Source of the DNA: Geobacillus icigianus
GTDB lineage: Bacteria > Bacillota > Bacilli > Bacillales > Anoxybacillaceae
Direction of reading: 5' to 3'
NCBI RefSeq assembly: GCF_000750005.1
Contig: NZ_JPYA01000049.1
Coordinates: forward strand, 1-64,000
Length of the DNA stretch: 64,000 nucleotides
This document shows, piece after piece, positions 16,332 through 25,685 of the stretch (within the stretch, counting starts at the first letter, position 1; every line of letters begins with the position of its first letter). The translations under genes were made by a program, and so were the position numbers. The notes under the pieces were generated by a model, which worked only from the letters and a program-made list of their open reading frames with translations, had not been told where the DNA came from and did no database searches.

Positions 16332-17360
16332 TCATCCTAAGTAGCGATAATAGATCGTTTTCGCCTCGTGCACGTCTTTCGTGCCATGCACGAGCGCGCG
16401 GCCGTCGGCGAACACGACAAGCCGTTTGCCGCCGCCAAGCGACACGGCCACAAGATACGGATTCGCTTCCGTCTGCAGCCCTTGGCGGCGAAACATCTCC
16501 GCCAGCTCATCGATCTCGTACTCGCGCTGGACAGGTGGGCGGATTTGTACCGAATCGCGTCCGCACAACACTGCCGCCTTTGTCCGCTGGTCGTAGGAAA
16601 GAAACGGGTACGATGGGTGGCGTCCGCATGTCGGACAATCCTCCTTTTTCACCGCGTCAATGCGAACGGCGGCGTATTCATTCGTCCAAAGGTCAAAGGA
16701 AACAAGTTTGCCGCGAAGCGCCGCCCAATCCTCCACCAACATTTTCAACGCTTCCGCCACTTGATAGCTGACCACCATTTGCACTGCTGGACCGATGATC
16801 CCCGCCGTGTCGCACGTCAATCCTCCTTGCGGCACCGTTTCAAGCAAACAGTACAGACAAGGGGTGCGGCCCGGGATGAACGCGCAACTGAGGCCATAGC
16901 TGCCGACGCAAGCGCCGTAAATCCACGGGATGCGATATTTATAAGCCACATCGTTGAGCACAAGGCGCGTATCAAAATTGTCGGTCGCGTCAATCCATAC
17001 ATCCGGGCGCTGTTCAGCCGCGATCGCTTCGAGCTCTTCCGGCCCGGCGTCGCCAACGATCGCCTCGATCTCGACCTCGCTGTTGATCTGTTCAAGCCTC
17101 CGCTTCGCGGCGATCGCCTTCGGCAGCCGTGCGATCGCATCGGCTTCACTGTAGAGCTGCTGGCGCTGCAAATTGCTCCATTCCACATAATCGCGGTCAA
17201 TGATCGTCAATTTGCCGATGCCGGCGCGCACGAGCGCCTCGGCGTTGCCTGCCCCGAGCGCGCCGGCGCCGACTATTACCACATGCTTCCTCCGAATGTT
17301 GGTTTGCCCTTCCTCGCCGATGGGCGCAAACAACTGTTGTCGGGAATAGCGTCCATTCAA
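16332..17360 (-). CDS. thiF: ThiF, ThiS adenylyltransferase
   Basis: This E1-like enzyme of 342 residues activates the C terminus of ThiS for sulfur transfer in thiazole synthesis. It shows the nucleotide site [40 protein letters not shown], the zinc-binding pairs CLYC and CPTC, and a catalytic-region Cys in GGLTCDTAG. The C-terminal extension beyond residue 250 matches the longer MoeB/ThiF form of Bacillus. The TTG start overlaps the thiG stop (TTGA). It is the last gene of the TPP-riboswitch operon. Confidence 0.92.
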   Translation of the reverse strand: MNGRYSRQQLFAPIGEEGQTNIRRKHVVIVGAGALGAGNAEALVRAGIGKLTIIDRDYVEWSNLQRQQLYSEADAIARLPKAIAAKRRLEQINSEVEIEAIVGDAGPEELEAIAAEQRPDVWIDATDNFDTRLVLNDVAYKYRIPWIYGACVGSYGLSCAFIPGRTPCLYCLLETVPQGGLTCDTAGIIGPAVQMVVSYQVAEALKMLVEDWAALRGKLVSFDLWTNEYAAVRIDAVKKEDCPTCGRHPSYPFLSYDQRTKAAVLCGRDSVQIRPPVQREYEIDELAEMFRRQGLQTEANPYLVAVSLGGGKRLVVFADGRALVHGTKDVHEAKTIYYRYLG

Positions 17361-18124
17361 ACAATGCTCATTCCTTCCATCGGGCTGCTTGCTGACGCGT
17401 ATCGCTTTTTCGGGATGCGTCCGGCTTCATAGCCGAGCCGTCCCGCCTCCACCGCCAGCTTCATGGCCCTCGCCATTTTCACAGGATCCGCCGCGCCAGA
17501 AACGGCCGTATTGAGCAACACCCCATCCGCACCAAGCTCCATTGCCAGCGCCGCATCCGCCGGGCTGCCGATCCCGGCGTCAACGATCACCGGCACCGTC
17601 GCATGTTCGATAATGAAACTCAAGTTGAGCGGATTGACGATGCCTTGCCCTGACCCGATCGGCGACGCTCCCGGCATAATCGCATGGCAGCCGAGCTCCT
17701 CGAGCCGCCTAGCCAGCACGACGTCATCTGATGTGTACGGCAGCACGATAAACCCTTCTTCCAACAGCTTCTCTGCCGCCTTCAACGTTTCGACCGGATC
17801 AGGAAGCAACGTTTTGTCGCAGCCGATCACTTCCACCTTAATCATATCACATAACCCCGATGCTTTGGCCAGTCGCGCGATGCGCACCGCCTCTTCCGCC
17901 GTTTTTGCCCCAGCGGTATTCGGGAGCAGCTTGTAGCGGGTGACATCGAGCTGTTCCAATACATTCGGCTGCTCCGGAGAAAAAATGTTCATCCGCCGAA
18001 CGGCGAACGTCAAAATTTCCGCTCCTGACGCTTCCACCGCCGCTTTTTGCACTTCCCAACTCGGATACTTGCCAGTGCCAAGCAATAGCCGCGAAGAAAA
18101 CGAATATGGGCCAATGTTCAGCAT
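17357..18124 (-). CDS. thiG: ThiG, thiazole synthase
   Basis: The protein has 255 residues. The Schiff-base lysine is Lys96 in [12 protein letters not shown], and phosphate-binding loops are [13 protein letters not shown] and [11 protein letters not shown]. ThiG joins dehydroglycine from ThiO, the ThiS thiocarboxylate and deoxyxylulose phosphate into the thiazole ring. The ATG at 18124 is behind TAGGAGGCGGTTGAG. It is one base from thiS and overlaps thiF by four bases, so translation is probably coupled. Confidence 0.95.
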   Translation of the reverse strand: MLNIGPYSFSSRLLLGTGKYPSWEVQKAAVEASGAEILTFAVRRMNIFSPEQPNVLEQLDVTRYKLLPNTAGAKTAEEAVRIARLAKASGLCDMIKVEVIGCDKTLLPDPVETLKAAEKLLEEGFIVLPYTSDDVVLARRLEELGCHAIMPGASPIGSGQGIVNPLNLSFIIEHATVPVIVDAGIGSPADAALAMELGADGVLLNTAVSGAADPVKMARAMKLAVEAGRLGYEAGRIPKKRYASASSPMEGMSIV

Positions 18125-18125
18125 C

Positions 18126-18329
18126 TCAACCGCCTCCTACAAAATGAACAATTTCGATGCGATCGCCATCGGCGAGCGCGGTTGTACCGTACTCATGTTT
18201 TTCAATGATGCGCACATTGACTTCGACAATCGCCAGCTTATTGGTAAGCTGGAAATAGGAGAGCAAATCGCTCACCGTTTTGACTTCATCGGGCACCGTG
18301 ACCGTTTCCCCGTTGATCGTTAACGTCAT
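18126..18329 (-). CDS. thiS: ThiS, sulfur carrier protein
   Basis: The protein has 67 residues with the beta-grasp ubiquitin-like pattern ([16 protein letters not shown] at the N terminus) and the Gly-Gly C terminus (FVGGG) needed for adenylation by ThiF. It supplies sulfur as a thiocarboxylate to ThiG. The ATG overlaps the thiO stop by four bases. Confidence 0.93.
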   Translation of the reverse strand: MTLTINGETVTVPDEVKTVSDLLSYFQLTNKLAIVEVNVRIIEKHEYGTTALADGDRIEIVHFVGGG

Positions 18330-19465
18330 TTGACCCCCTCCGTTTCTTCGGCATGACGCGTCAGCGCGAACGGCGACAAATCAAACGCCGGCTTCTTTCG
18401 CTCGACCAAGTCAGCCACAATCGCTCCGGTGACGGCGCTAAGCAAAATGCCGTTGCGGTAATGACCGGCAGCCACGAATACTCCTGGCCGCTCAGGATGT
18501 TCTCCAATATACGGCAATCCATCTTTCGTCTGCGGCCGAATTCCGCTCCATGCGTCGACCCATTCCGCTTGTTCAACGGCCGGAAGCAAATGAGCGGCTT
18601 GAAACAACAAGCGAGCCAGACCGCCAGCCAAGATGCGGCGATCATACGTGCCGGGGGTGGATGTGGCCCCGATCAGCAAGCGGTTCCCCGCCTTCGGGAC
18701 GATATAACAGCCGTTTTTCGCAAACACTGTCGTTCGCAACAAAGGGACGTGCGCCCGCACCATGAGACACTCCCCCTTAACAGGGAACATGGAGAGCGAA
18801 AGCCCCGCCTTGGCGCCGAGCCGAGCCGCCCACGCTCCAGAAGCAATGACGACCGCCTCAGCGGCGAATGTGCCGACGGCCGTATCGACGAGATGACCGC
18901 CGCCTCCGGAGCGAATATCCAGCACTTCCGCATATTCATATAGATGAACGCCAGCGGAAACGGCCGCCGACACAAGGGCGGCGGCTAGGTTGGGAGCGCT
19001 CACCTGCCCATCGCCCGGAATCCACATCGCCCCTGTCAGCGCCTCGGCATGAAGCTGCGGCTCGATCTCCCGCACTTCCTCGTTGGTAAGCCAGTGCACC
19101 GGTTCGCCCCTCTCGCGCCAAAACGCGTAGTGACGGCGCAAATCGTCCGCCTCTTCCTCCGTTGTCGCCGCTTTGATCAACCCTTTTTCCACCAATTCAA
19201 TGTCCATCCCGGTCCGCTCTTTCAGCTCGGCAGCCAATGACGGCATGAGCGCCCGGCTTTGTAAAGCGAGCGGGACGAGCGGGCTTGGCGCGGAAAATTC
19301 CGATTGCGCTCCGAGCATGCCAGCAGCGGCGCTTGATGCCTCTTTGCCCGCCTTCCCTATGTCAAATATGGCAACGCGATGCCGCCGCTTAGCGAGCTCC
19401 CATCCGACAGCGGCCCCAATCACTCCCCCGCCGATCACAATGACATCATACGAAGACGCTGTCAC
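18326..19465 (-). CDS. thiO: ThiO, glycine oxidase
   Basis: This FAD-dependent oxidase of the DAO family has 379 residues. The N-terminal dinucleotide site is VIVIGGGVIGAAVGWELAKR, and the C-terminal VAAGHYRNGILLSAVTG closes around FAD. It oxidises glycine to the imine used by ThiG under aerobic conditions. The start is GTG 19465, overlapping the tenI stop; the upstream GGGGGAGAGGATCGA gives the ribosome site. Confidence 0.93.
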   Translation of the reverse strand: MTASSYDVIVIGGGVIGAAVGWELAKRRHRVAIFDIGKAGKEASSAAAGMLGAQSEFSAPSPLVPLALQSRALMPSLAAELKERTGMDIELVEKGLIKAATTEEEADDLRRHYAFWRERGEPVHWLTNEEVREIEPQLHAEALTGAMWIPGDGQVSAPNLAAALVSAAVSAGVHLYEYAEVLDIRSGGGGHLVDTAVGTFAAEAVVIASGAWAARLGAKAGLSLSMFPVKGECLMVRAHVPLLRTTVFAKNGCYIVPKAGNRLLIGATSTPGTYDRRILAGGLARLLFQAAHLLPAVEQAEWVDAWSGIRPQTKDGLPYIGEHPERPGVFVAAGHYRNGILLSAVTGAIVADLVERKKPAFDLSPFALTRHAEETEGVK

Positions 19466-20073
19466 TCGATCCTCTCCCCCTTTACGATCTCAGCGAGCTG
19501 TTTCGCTTCCCGCACAGGATCTTCCGCCAAAAAAACCGCCGACAATACCGCCACTCCCGCCGCGCCGGCTTTCAGAACGGAACGCGCGTTGCCGGCATGA
19601 ATGCCGCCGATCGCAATAATCGGAATTTGCACAGCCCGAACGACGTCCGCCACCCCATCCAACCCGCGCGGCACTAGACCCGGCTTGCTGTCCGTCGGAA
19701 ACACATGGCCGTACAAGCAAAAAAGAGCACCAGCCTGTTGGGCTTGTTTCGCCTCGATCGGTCCATGCACTGAACAGCCGATCGCCAAATCCGGGAACGT
19801 GCGGCGAACGGCGCGCACCGGCAGGCTGTGATAGGCGAGTTGCACCCCTTTGACGCCGTAGACCGCGGCCACATCAACCCGGTCATTGACGATAATTTTT
19901 TGCGCCGGCACCCCTGCCCGCAACAGCGCGACCACAAACTCTGCCACCTCGCGCGCCGTTTTTCCCTTTTCGCGGACGTGAATGGCATCGGCATACGGAT
20001 GAACGCGTGCACAAATAGCAGCCAATTGCGCTGCTGTCTGCCGGCCCGTGGAAACCAAATGAAGGACACCCAT
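19462..20073 (-). CDS. tenI: TenI, thiazole tautomerase
   Basis: This 203-residue ThiE-like TIM barrel (GVKGVQLAYHS, IIAIGGIHAGNA) lacks the complete thiamine-phosphate-synthase signature and sits in the tenA/thi operon, as TenI does in B. subtilis, where it aromatises the thiazole product. Two ATGs (20079 and 20073) are possible, and CAGGG fits the second. A long upstream frame overlaps ykoC and is not used. Its stop overlaps the thiO start. The TenI rather than ThiE call comes from context. Confidence 0.85.
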   Translation of the reverse strand: MGVLHLVSTGRQTAAQLAAICARVHPYADAIHVREKGKTAREVAEFVVALLRAGVPAQKIIVNDRVDVAAVYGVKGVQLAYHSLPVRAVRRTFPDLAIGCSVHGPIEAKQAQQAGALFCLYGHVFPTDSKPGLVPRGLDGVADVVRAVQIPIIAIGGIHAGNARSVLKAGAAGVAVLSAVFLAEDPVREAKQLAEIVKGERIE

Positions 20074-20089
20074 CTTCATCCCTGACTTT

Positions 20090-20872
20090 CTACCGCACAT
20101 CGCGGATAGGAATATACGGATAGTGGATCCCGACGTAATAAGCGGCAAACAGGAACGCAGCGAACAGCGCGACAAACCAACCATCGTATTTGCTAAATCC
20201 GATCTCATAATAAAACGTGCGCGGACCGCTTCCGGAAAACTGTTTCGCTTCCATCGCCACCGCGATGCGTTGGGCGCGGCGGATGCTTTGCGACAACAGC
20301 GGAATGGCGTAGCGCTTCACTTTGCCAAGTCCGCCCTGGCGCGGCACCCCTCGCACCTTTAACGCATGGCGAATCGTTTGCAGCTCCTCGAGCATGATCG
20401 GCAACAGCCGCACCGCCGCCAAAAAGCTGTAGGCATACTTTGGTTTCAGTTTCAGCTGCTGCATCAAGGAGTAAAACAACGGCACGGGCCGGGTGGTCAA
20501 CGCAAAGATGAGTCCAAGCAGCCCGAGCGCCAAGGCGCGAAATCCTAGATGCAGCCCGCGCCAAAAACTCTCCGCTGTAATATGGATCAGCCCCCAGCGG
20601 AACCATGTGGTCGTTCCTTCTCCGAACATCATCATCGATGAGGCGCTGGAAAAAAAGATCAGGAAAAACGGCAAAAACATCCAGAATAAAACGTTCGCCG
20701 GATACCCCGTGCCAAAACAAAACAAAAGGAAAAGAGCTAGCGACAAGTTAATGAGCACATTCGGATTGTGAATCAACAGCACGGCCAAAAAGAGCACGAC
20801 AAGCACCGCGAGCTTCAGCGTCGGATTCGCCTCATAAAGCCATGTTTCCCGATGCGAGATTTCCCACTTCAT
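20090..20872 (-). CDS. ykoC: YkoC, ECF transporter T component
   Basis: This membrane protein of 260 residues is the EcfT/CbiQ type, with about five transmembrane segments (for example LAVLVVLFLAVLLIHNP) and the coupling helices ALKVRGVPRQG and RAQRIAVAMEAKQF that carry the Ala-Arg-Gly and related motifs contacting the ATPase. It forms the thiamine-precursor ECF importer with YkoD and YkoE. The ATG overlaps the ykoD stop by four bases. Confidence 0.9.
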   Translation of the reverse strand: MKWEISHRETWLYEANPTLKLAVLVVLFLAVLLIHNPNVLINLSLALFLLFCFGTGYPANVLFWMFLPFFLIFFSSASSMMMFGEGTTTWFRWGLIHITAESFWRGLHLGFRALALGLLGLIFALTTRPVPLFYSLMQQLKLKPKYAYSFLAAVRLLPIMLEELQTIRHALKVRGVPRQGGLGKVKRYAIPLLSQSIRRAQRIAVAMEAKQFSGSGPRTFYYEIGFSKYDGWFVALFAAFLFAAYYVGIHYPYIPIRDVR

Positions 20873-22323
20873 CGTCCCATCCCCCTCTTGGCAATCGCCA
20901 ACCGGCAAACGTCCAACGGCTCGTCGCGGACAAGCGCACCGTCTTCAATCACCCAGCGCCTTGTGGCAAAACGGCGGACAATGTGCTCATCGTGCGTCAC
21001 CATGATGACCGCCGCTCCTTGCTGGCGCTGCGATTCGAGCCGTTCGAGCAAAGCGAACGTATTTTTCGCATCCTGTCCGAAGGTCGGCTCGTCGAGCAAA
21101 AGAAGGCGCTGGCCGGCGATGACGGAAGACGCTACGCTCAGCCGCCGCTTTTGCCCGACCGACAATTGGTACGGGTGCGTATCCTGTTGCTCGATCAGGT
21201 CAAACTCGACCAAAAAGCGGTGAACCAACGCTTCGATTTCCGCCGCCGGGCGCCCTTGGAGCTTGAGGGAATAAGCGAGTTCATCGCGGACAGAATGGGT
21301 GACAAACTGCCATTCGGGATTTTGAAACACAAACGCGATATCGCGATGCAGCGGCTGCCGCTCGCTGATGTCGTCTCCAAACAGCTGATAGCGTCCTTCG
21401 GTGCGAATGAGTTGCATCAAAGCATGCAGCAACGTGCTTTTGCCGGCGCCGTTTTTTCCCGTGACAGCGATCCACTCGCCGCCTCTCACCGCCGCCTCGG
21501 AAACCTCAATTTTTGCCTCTTTCCTCCTAAAGCCGCGAAACTGAGAAAGGCGAAGCAGCTCCTCGCCCTCTTCGCTGACCGCGCGCCGCTCCGGCCATCC
21601 GTAGTCGTCCCAGATGCCTGGATACCAAATGCCGTGGGCGCCAATGGCGTGCTTATAGCGGGAAAACACCGTTTTCGCCTCACCATCGGCGATAATTTGA
21701 CCATCGCGCCCCAGCAAAATGATACGGTCAATAAAATCGAGCACATGGTCAATTTTATGTTCGACGATGATGACCGTCTTCTCCCGACCGACTTGTTTGA
21801 CCGTTTGCCACACCGCTTTCGTTCCTTCGTCGTCAAGCAAAGCCGTCGGTTCGTCCAAAAACAGCACATCCGGCTCCAGCGCCAATACAGACGCCAAAGC
21901 AAGACGCTGTTTCATTCCTCCCGAAAGCGTATGAATGTCGGTGTGCGGCGCAATGGCCAAGCCGACTTGATCCAACAGCGCGTGAATGCGCTCCGGCATC
22001 TGCTCGCGCGGCACGTTTCGATTTTCCAAGGCAAACGCGATCTCCTCATCCGCATACGGCATACAAAACTGAGCATCTGGGTCTTGAAACACGTACCCCC
22101 AGCGTTCCGGCCGCTCGAGACGCTCGGCTTTCATCGGCACGTCAATCGAATTGGGAATAAGGCCGGCCATCACTTGCAATAGCGTGGATTTGCCGCATCC
22201 CGACGGGCCAAGGAGGAGCACTTTCTCCCCTTGAGCGATCGAAAGCGACAAATCGCAAAACAACAGCCCGGCGCGCCCGGGAAATTTCAGGCGCAGCCGC
22301 TCGATCGATACCGCTTCTTTCAT
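20869..22323 (-). CDS. ykoD: YkoD, fused double ECF ATPase
   Basis: The protein has 484 residues with two ABC ATPase domains in tandem: Walker [14 protein letters not shown] near residue 40 and AVTGKNGAGKSTLL near residue 285, with signatures HTLSGGMKQR and YQLSVGQKRR. It is the energising unit of the YkoEDC importer for the pyrimidine precursor of thiamine. It lies between ykoE and ykoC with short gaps. Confidence 0.93.
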   Translation of the reverse strand: MKEAVSIERLRLKFPGRAGLLFCDLSLSIAQGEKVLLLGPSGCGKSTLLQVMAGLIPNSIDVPMKAERLERPERWGYVFQDPDAQFCMPYADEEIAFALENRNVPREQMPERIHALLDQVGLAIAPHTDIHTLSGGMKQRLALASVLALEPDVLFLDEPTALLDDEGTKAVWQTVKQVGREKTVIIVEHKIDHVLDFIDRIILLGRDGQIIADGEAKTVFSRYKHAIGAHGIWYPGIWDDYGWPERRAVSEEGEELLRLSQFRGFRRKEAKIEVSEAAVRGGEWIAVTGKNGAGKSTLLHALMQLIRTEGRYQLFGDDISERQPLHRDIAFVFQNPEWQFVTHSVRDELAYSLKLQGRPAAEIEALVHRFLVEFDLIEQQDTHPYQLSVGQKRRLSVASSVIAGQRLLLLDEPTFGQDAKNTFALLERLESQRQQGAAVIMVTHDEHIVRRFATRRWVIEDGALVRDEPLDVCRLAIAKRGMGR

Positions 22324-22337
22324 CTTTCTTCGCCGCC

Positions 22338-22928
22338 TTATCGATTCAATGCGTCATAGTCGTCTTGGGAAGCCGGCCGCCACATTTGCGTCACCCCGGT
22401 TTTCTCAAGCGCCTTGGCCAACGAGACAGCGAACGCGCCGGCAATCACGATGGCACCGATAAAGCGCGCCAGCAAAAAGAGCGCCATGTTCCATGGGGCG
22501 AGCGCGTCAATGTAGCCTTTGTAAAAGTCCATGATGAGCGAACCGGCCGTCGCGCCGACCGCGCTTAGCGAGACGACGAACACGTCAAACCGCCGATAGC
22601 GGAACGCCGCAAACACAAGCTCGGCAAACAACCCTTGAACAAATCCATAAATGAGCACTTCAAGCCCCCACTGCGACCCCATGATCAGCTCACCGGACGA
22701 AGCCGCCGTTTCGGCAAGCAGCGCCACCCCGGGCTTGCGGATGAGCAAATAGGCGAGCGATGAGGCGATAAACCACATCCCATACATCAATTGATCGGCA
22801 TGGAAGCCAAACACTTTCACCATATCGTACAGCGGCCCCCATACTTTGTAAATCACCCCGAACACAATCGCAATCACAATCGTTGTTAAAATGTCGGCCA
22901 GCTTCAACCCTTTTGCCTTCCGTTCCAT
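22338..22928 (-). CDS. ykoE: YkoE, ECF substrate-binding component
   Basis: This integral membrane protein of 196 residues has about six hydrophobic segments and is typical of the YkoE S component for thiamine-related pyrimidines. It starts MERKAKGLKLADILTTIVIA behind GGAGGGACATTGAG. With YkoD and YkoC it supplies hydroxymethylpyrimidine or its amino precursor, which TenA can convert. The substrate is known for the family and fits the TPP riboswitch control here. Confidence 0.9.
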   Translation of the reverse strand: MERKAKGLKLADILTTIVIAIVFGVIYKVWGPLYDMVKVFGFHADQLMYGMWFIASSLAYLLIRKPGVALLAETAASSGELIMGSQWGLEVLIYGFVQGLFAELVFAAFRYRRFDVFVVSLSAVGATAGSLIMDFYKGYIDALAPWNMALFLLARFIGAIVIAGAFAVSLAKALEKTGVTQMWRPASQDDYDALNR

Positions 22929-22961
22929 CTCAATGTCCCTCCTTTGTTCGTTTTGCCCACG

Positions 22962-23645
22962 TCAACGGCTTGCCGCCAGCCGCGCGGACGGCCAGCGTTC
23001 GAGCCGGTACGCCATGTCCCAAAATTCATACTCATATTCGCTGCTGATTAAGAAATGCTGCTCCATCCGGGAGCGCTCCTCCTCGGTGACCGCCTCAGCG
23101 ATGGCATCCAAGCGCGCGATCTGTTCTTCGACAAGCGAACGGAACCAGTCGGAACTGTATGTGCCAATCCATTTTTCATAAATCGGATCGTTCGGCTGGC
23201 ACGTTTTTAAGCGTTCACCGATTTCATAGTACAGCCAATAGCAAGGCAAAATGGCGGCGATGACATCGCCTAAGTGCCCTTCGTACGCCGCCCGGTACAT
23301 ATGCGAAGTATACGCGTACGCCGTCGGCGCGGGAACGAATGCCGCCCGCTCCGCTTCCGTAATATTAAGCAGCTCGGCGAACGTTTCATGCAGCGACAAC
23401 TCCGCCTCGCAGGTGCTCTGCGCGTGATGGGCGAGCCGGGCGGTCGCGGCCAGATCCGGCGCCTTGGCAGCTCCGAGCGCCTGCACACGGGCAAAATGGC
23501 GCAAGTAATACGCATCTTGCATCACATAATAACGGAATTTTTCACGCTCAAGCGTTCCTTGGCCGAGCTCCTGAACGAACGGATGGCAAAAGCTCGCCTG
23601 CCAGATCGGGTCGGCCGCTGCGCGCACTCGCTTGGCAAAAGACAT
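22962..23645 (-). CDS. tenA: TenA, aminopyrimidine aminohydrolase (thiaminase II)
   Basis: The protein has 227 residues. Cys135 in LPCYWLYYEIGERL and Glu205 in SSEYEYEF match the catalytic residues of B. subtilis TenA. It hydrolyses formyl-degraded aminopyrimidines to hydroxymethylpyrimidine in thiamine salvage. The ATG is behind AAAGGGGGAGAAACC. It is the first gene after the TPP riboswitch terminator. No thiD follows in this operon, so HMP phosphorylation must be encoded elsewhere. Confidence 0.95.
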   Translation of the reverse strand: MSFAKRVRAAADPIWQASFCHPFVQELGQGTLEREKFRYYVMQDAYYLRHFARVQALGAAKAPDLAATARLAHHAQSTCEAELSLHETFAELLNITEAERAAFVPAPTAYAYTSHMYRAAYEGHLGDVIAAILPCYWLYYEIGERLKTCQPNDPIYEKWIGTYSSDWFRSLVEEQIARLDAIAEAVTEEERSRMEQHFLISSEYEYEFWDMAYRLERWPSARLAASR

Positions 23646-23670
23646 GGTTTCTCCCCCTTTTTCATCGAAA

Positions 23671-23715
23671 TAAAAACGCCGCTTCCTTTACGGATCGGCG
23701 TAAAGAAAGCGGCGT
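23671..23715 (-). terminator. Riboswitch-controlled terminator
   Basis: On the minus strand a 17-bp stem (ACGCCGC...TTACG / CGTAAAGG...GGCGT) is followed by TTTTTAT, between the TPP aptamer and tenA. It is the likely expression platform. Confidence 0.85.
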
Positions 23716-23765
23716 GGGCTCACCGTTTGGCTAGGCAAAAAGGACATAGCCCGCCTTCGTGCAGC

Positions 23766-23862
<97 letters not shown>

Positions 23863-23892
23863 CGCAATGATGCTATTTCCTTGTTTACATTT

Positions 23893-23920
23893 ATCATATC
23901 ACGGCCGTTCCCGTTGTCAA
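23893..23920 (-). promoter_or_regulatory. Promoter of the thiamine operon
   Basis: On the minus strand TTGACA (23920-23915) and TATGAT (23898-23893) are 16 bp apart and about 30 bp before the riboswitch. Confidence 0.75.
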
Positions 23921-24007
23921 CCGTTTTTTCCGGCCAACGTTGCGTCGGCCACCGCCATTCGCTATGATAAAAGCGCAACGATTGACTACCGGATAGGAGT
24001 GAACAGA

Positions 24008-25192
24008 GTGGCAAACGTCATTTTGAAACGGCAGCGAAAAAAACGGCTTGAACAAGGCCATCCATGGATTTTCCAAAGCGAAGTCGACCGCATCGAAGGC
24101 GACATCACGCCGGGCGACTTCGTGGACGTTTATAACCACCAAGGCTATTGGCTGGCGAAAGGGTACATCAACCCCGCCTCGCAAATCATCGTCCGTGTGC
24201 TGACGCAAAACCCCGATGACGAATTGAATGAGCGCTTTTTTGTCGAGCGCATTCGCCAAGCGTGGGCGTATCGTGAGCGGATGATCCCCGGCGTTCGCTC
24301 CTGCCGCGCCATCTACGGCGAAGCCGATTTTCTGCCGGGGCTGATCGTCGACAAATACGAAGAAATCCTTGTCGTGCAAATATTGACGCTTGGAATGGAG
24401 CGGCGCAAAGACTGGATTTTACGCGGCTTGCTGGAAGTGTTTTCCCCCAAAGCCGTCTATTTGCGCAACGATGTGTCCGTTCGCGAGCTTGAAGGGCTCA
24501 AACAAGAAAAAGGCTTTTGGTATCAACAAGCGGAAACCGAGGTCGTGATCGAAGAAAACGGCGTTCAATACATCGTCGATATTGAAAACGGCCAAAAAAC
24601 CGGCTTTTTCTTCGATCAGCGGCAAAACCGCGCCGCGCTCCGCCCGCTGATCGGCCCGGAGACGACCGTGCTCGATTGCTTCACCCATACCGGGTCGTTC
24701 ATGTTGAACGCCTGCCTGTACGGCGCGAAACATGCCACCGCTGTCGATATTTCCGAACACGCCATCGAGACGGCGAAACGCAACGCCGCCTTAAACGGCT
24801 TTACAAACATCGACTTTGTCGTCGCCAACGCCTTCGACTATTTGCGCGAATCCGTGCGCGCCGGCCGACAGTGGGATGTCGTCATCATCGACCCGCCCGC
24901 GTTCGCCAAATCGGCCTATGCCGTTCCAAAGGCGCTGCGCGGCTATAAGGATATTAATTTAAACGGGCTCAAACTCGTCAAAGACGGCGGCTTTTTTGTC
25001 ACTTCGAGCTGCTCATACCACGTCCGCCCGCACCTGTTTCAAGAGATGGTCGCCGCTGCGGCGTTTGACGCCAAAAAAGTGCTCCGCCAAGTCTATTGGG
25101 GCGGCGCCGGCTACGATCATCCAAAACTGCTCGCCGCTGAAGAAGGAGATTATTTAAAATTCGCTATTTACGAAGTCCGCTCCCGGCGATAA
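24008..25192 (+). CDS. Class I SAM-dependent rRNA methyltransferase (RlmI/YwbD-like)
   Basis: The protein has 394 residues: an N-terminal PUA domain (about 1-75, GHPWIFQSEVDRIEG, GYINPASQI), a central linker and a C-terminal Rossmann methyltransferase with VLDCFTHTGSFML, AVDISEHAIETAKRNA and VIIDPPAFAKS. The DPPAF motif and the Cys in SSCSYHV fit cytosine-C5 methylation of 23S rRNA as in RlmI. The start is GTG 24008 behind GGATAGGAGTGAACAGA; the upstream frame crosses the divergent tenA promoter and is rejected. B. subtilis YwbD is 396 residues. Confidence 0.88.
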   Translation: MANVILKRQRKKRLEQGHPWIFQSEVDRIEGDITPGDFVDVYNHQGYWLAKGYINPASQIIVRVLTQNPDDELNERFFVERIRQAWAYRERMIPGVRSCRAIYGEADFLPGLIVDKYEEILVVQILTLGMERRKDWILRGLLEVFSPKAVYLRNDVSVRELEGLKQEKGFWYQQAETEVVIEENGVQYIVDIENGQKTGFFFDQRQNRAALRPLIGPETTVLDCFTHTGSFMLNACLYGAKHATAVDISEHAIETAKRNAALNGFTNIDFVVANAFDYLRESVRAGRQWDVVIIDPPAFAKSAYAVPKALRGYKDINLNGLKLVKDGGFFVTSSCSYHVRPHLFQEMVAAAAFDAKKVLRQVYWGGAGYDHPKLLAAEEGDYLKFAIYEVRSRR

Positions 25193-25201
25193 CGATATCA
25201 G

Positions 25202-25287
25202 TGCCATTTTGTTTTTCGCAGCATCGTTCGCTCTTCTTGTCACCGTGCCTGCTTGTCAGGTGATCAAGACGGGACATGGAGAGCGGA
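25202..25287. repeat. Repeat B, copy 2
   Basis: This matches 14109-14193 with the same orientation, starting GCCATTTTGTTTT and ending ATGGAGAGCGGAA. It contains the imperfect inverted repeat CTTGTCACC...GGTGATCAAG. It lies just after the methyltransferase stop codon. Confidence 0.65.
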
Positions 25288-25394
25288 ATTTCTTTATTAC
25301 GAACAATAACCATGGCCTTCTCCGAAACGAGCTTCCTGCTCATAGCCCAGCTCACAGGCTGAGCACAGGGGTTTAGGGGAAACGAGGCAGCACC

Positions 25395-25536
25395 TAGAAG
25401 ACTGGTGATTTAGTGCAAAATACTACTGATTCCATCCGTTTCTCAATTAGAGAAGCCTTGCAAAATCAAGTTTCTTTTCTGAATGAACATGCCGCCGATT
25501 CGTGTGTGACAGCAATTTTTCACCGGCCTTCTAGAA
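25395..25536 (+). repeat. Dispersed TIR repeat, alpha type
   Basis: It starts TAGAAGACTGGTGATTTAG, carries the internal TTTCTCAATTAGAGAAGCC, and ends AATTTTTCACCGGCCTTCTAG. It is fused head-to-tail with a beta copy through a shared TAGAAGG end. Confidence 0.85.
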
Positions 25537-25658
25537 GGCTGATGATTTAAGGGGGCAAGCCGCTGATCAAACCCGTTTCTCAAATGGATCAGCCTAGTCG
25601 CATCAGGAGCGCCTTTCATGCTCAAGAGAAACAACCGTTTTTCACCAGCCTCCTAGAA
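25531..25658 (+). repeat. Dispersed TIR repeat, beta type
   Basis: It starts TAGAAGGCTGATGATTTAAG, contains AAACCCGTTTCTCAAATGG and GAGCGCCTTTCA, and ends GTTTTTCACCAGCCTCCTAG. This is a nearly intact beta unit. Confidence 0.85.
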
Positions 25659-25685
25659 GCCGTTGCTCCCCTCGGCGCCCCTTCC

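Noticed and set aside
19462..20208. Longer tenI frame starting at 20208
   Set aside because: It overlaps ykoC; the start at 20073 gives the usual TenI length and has a ribosome site.
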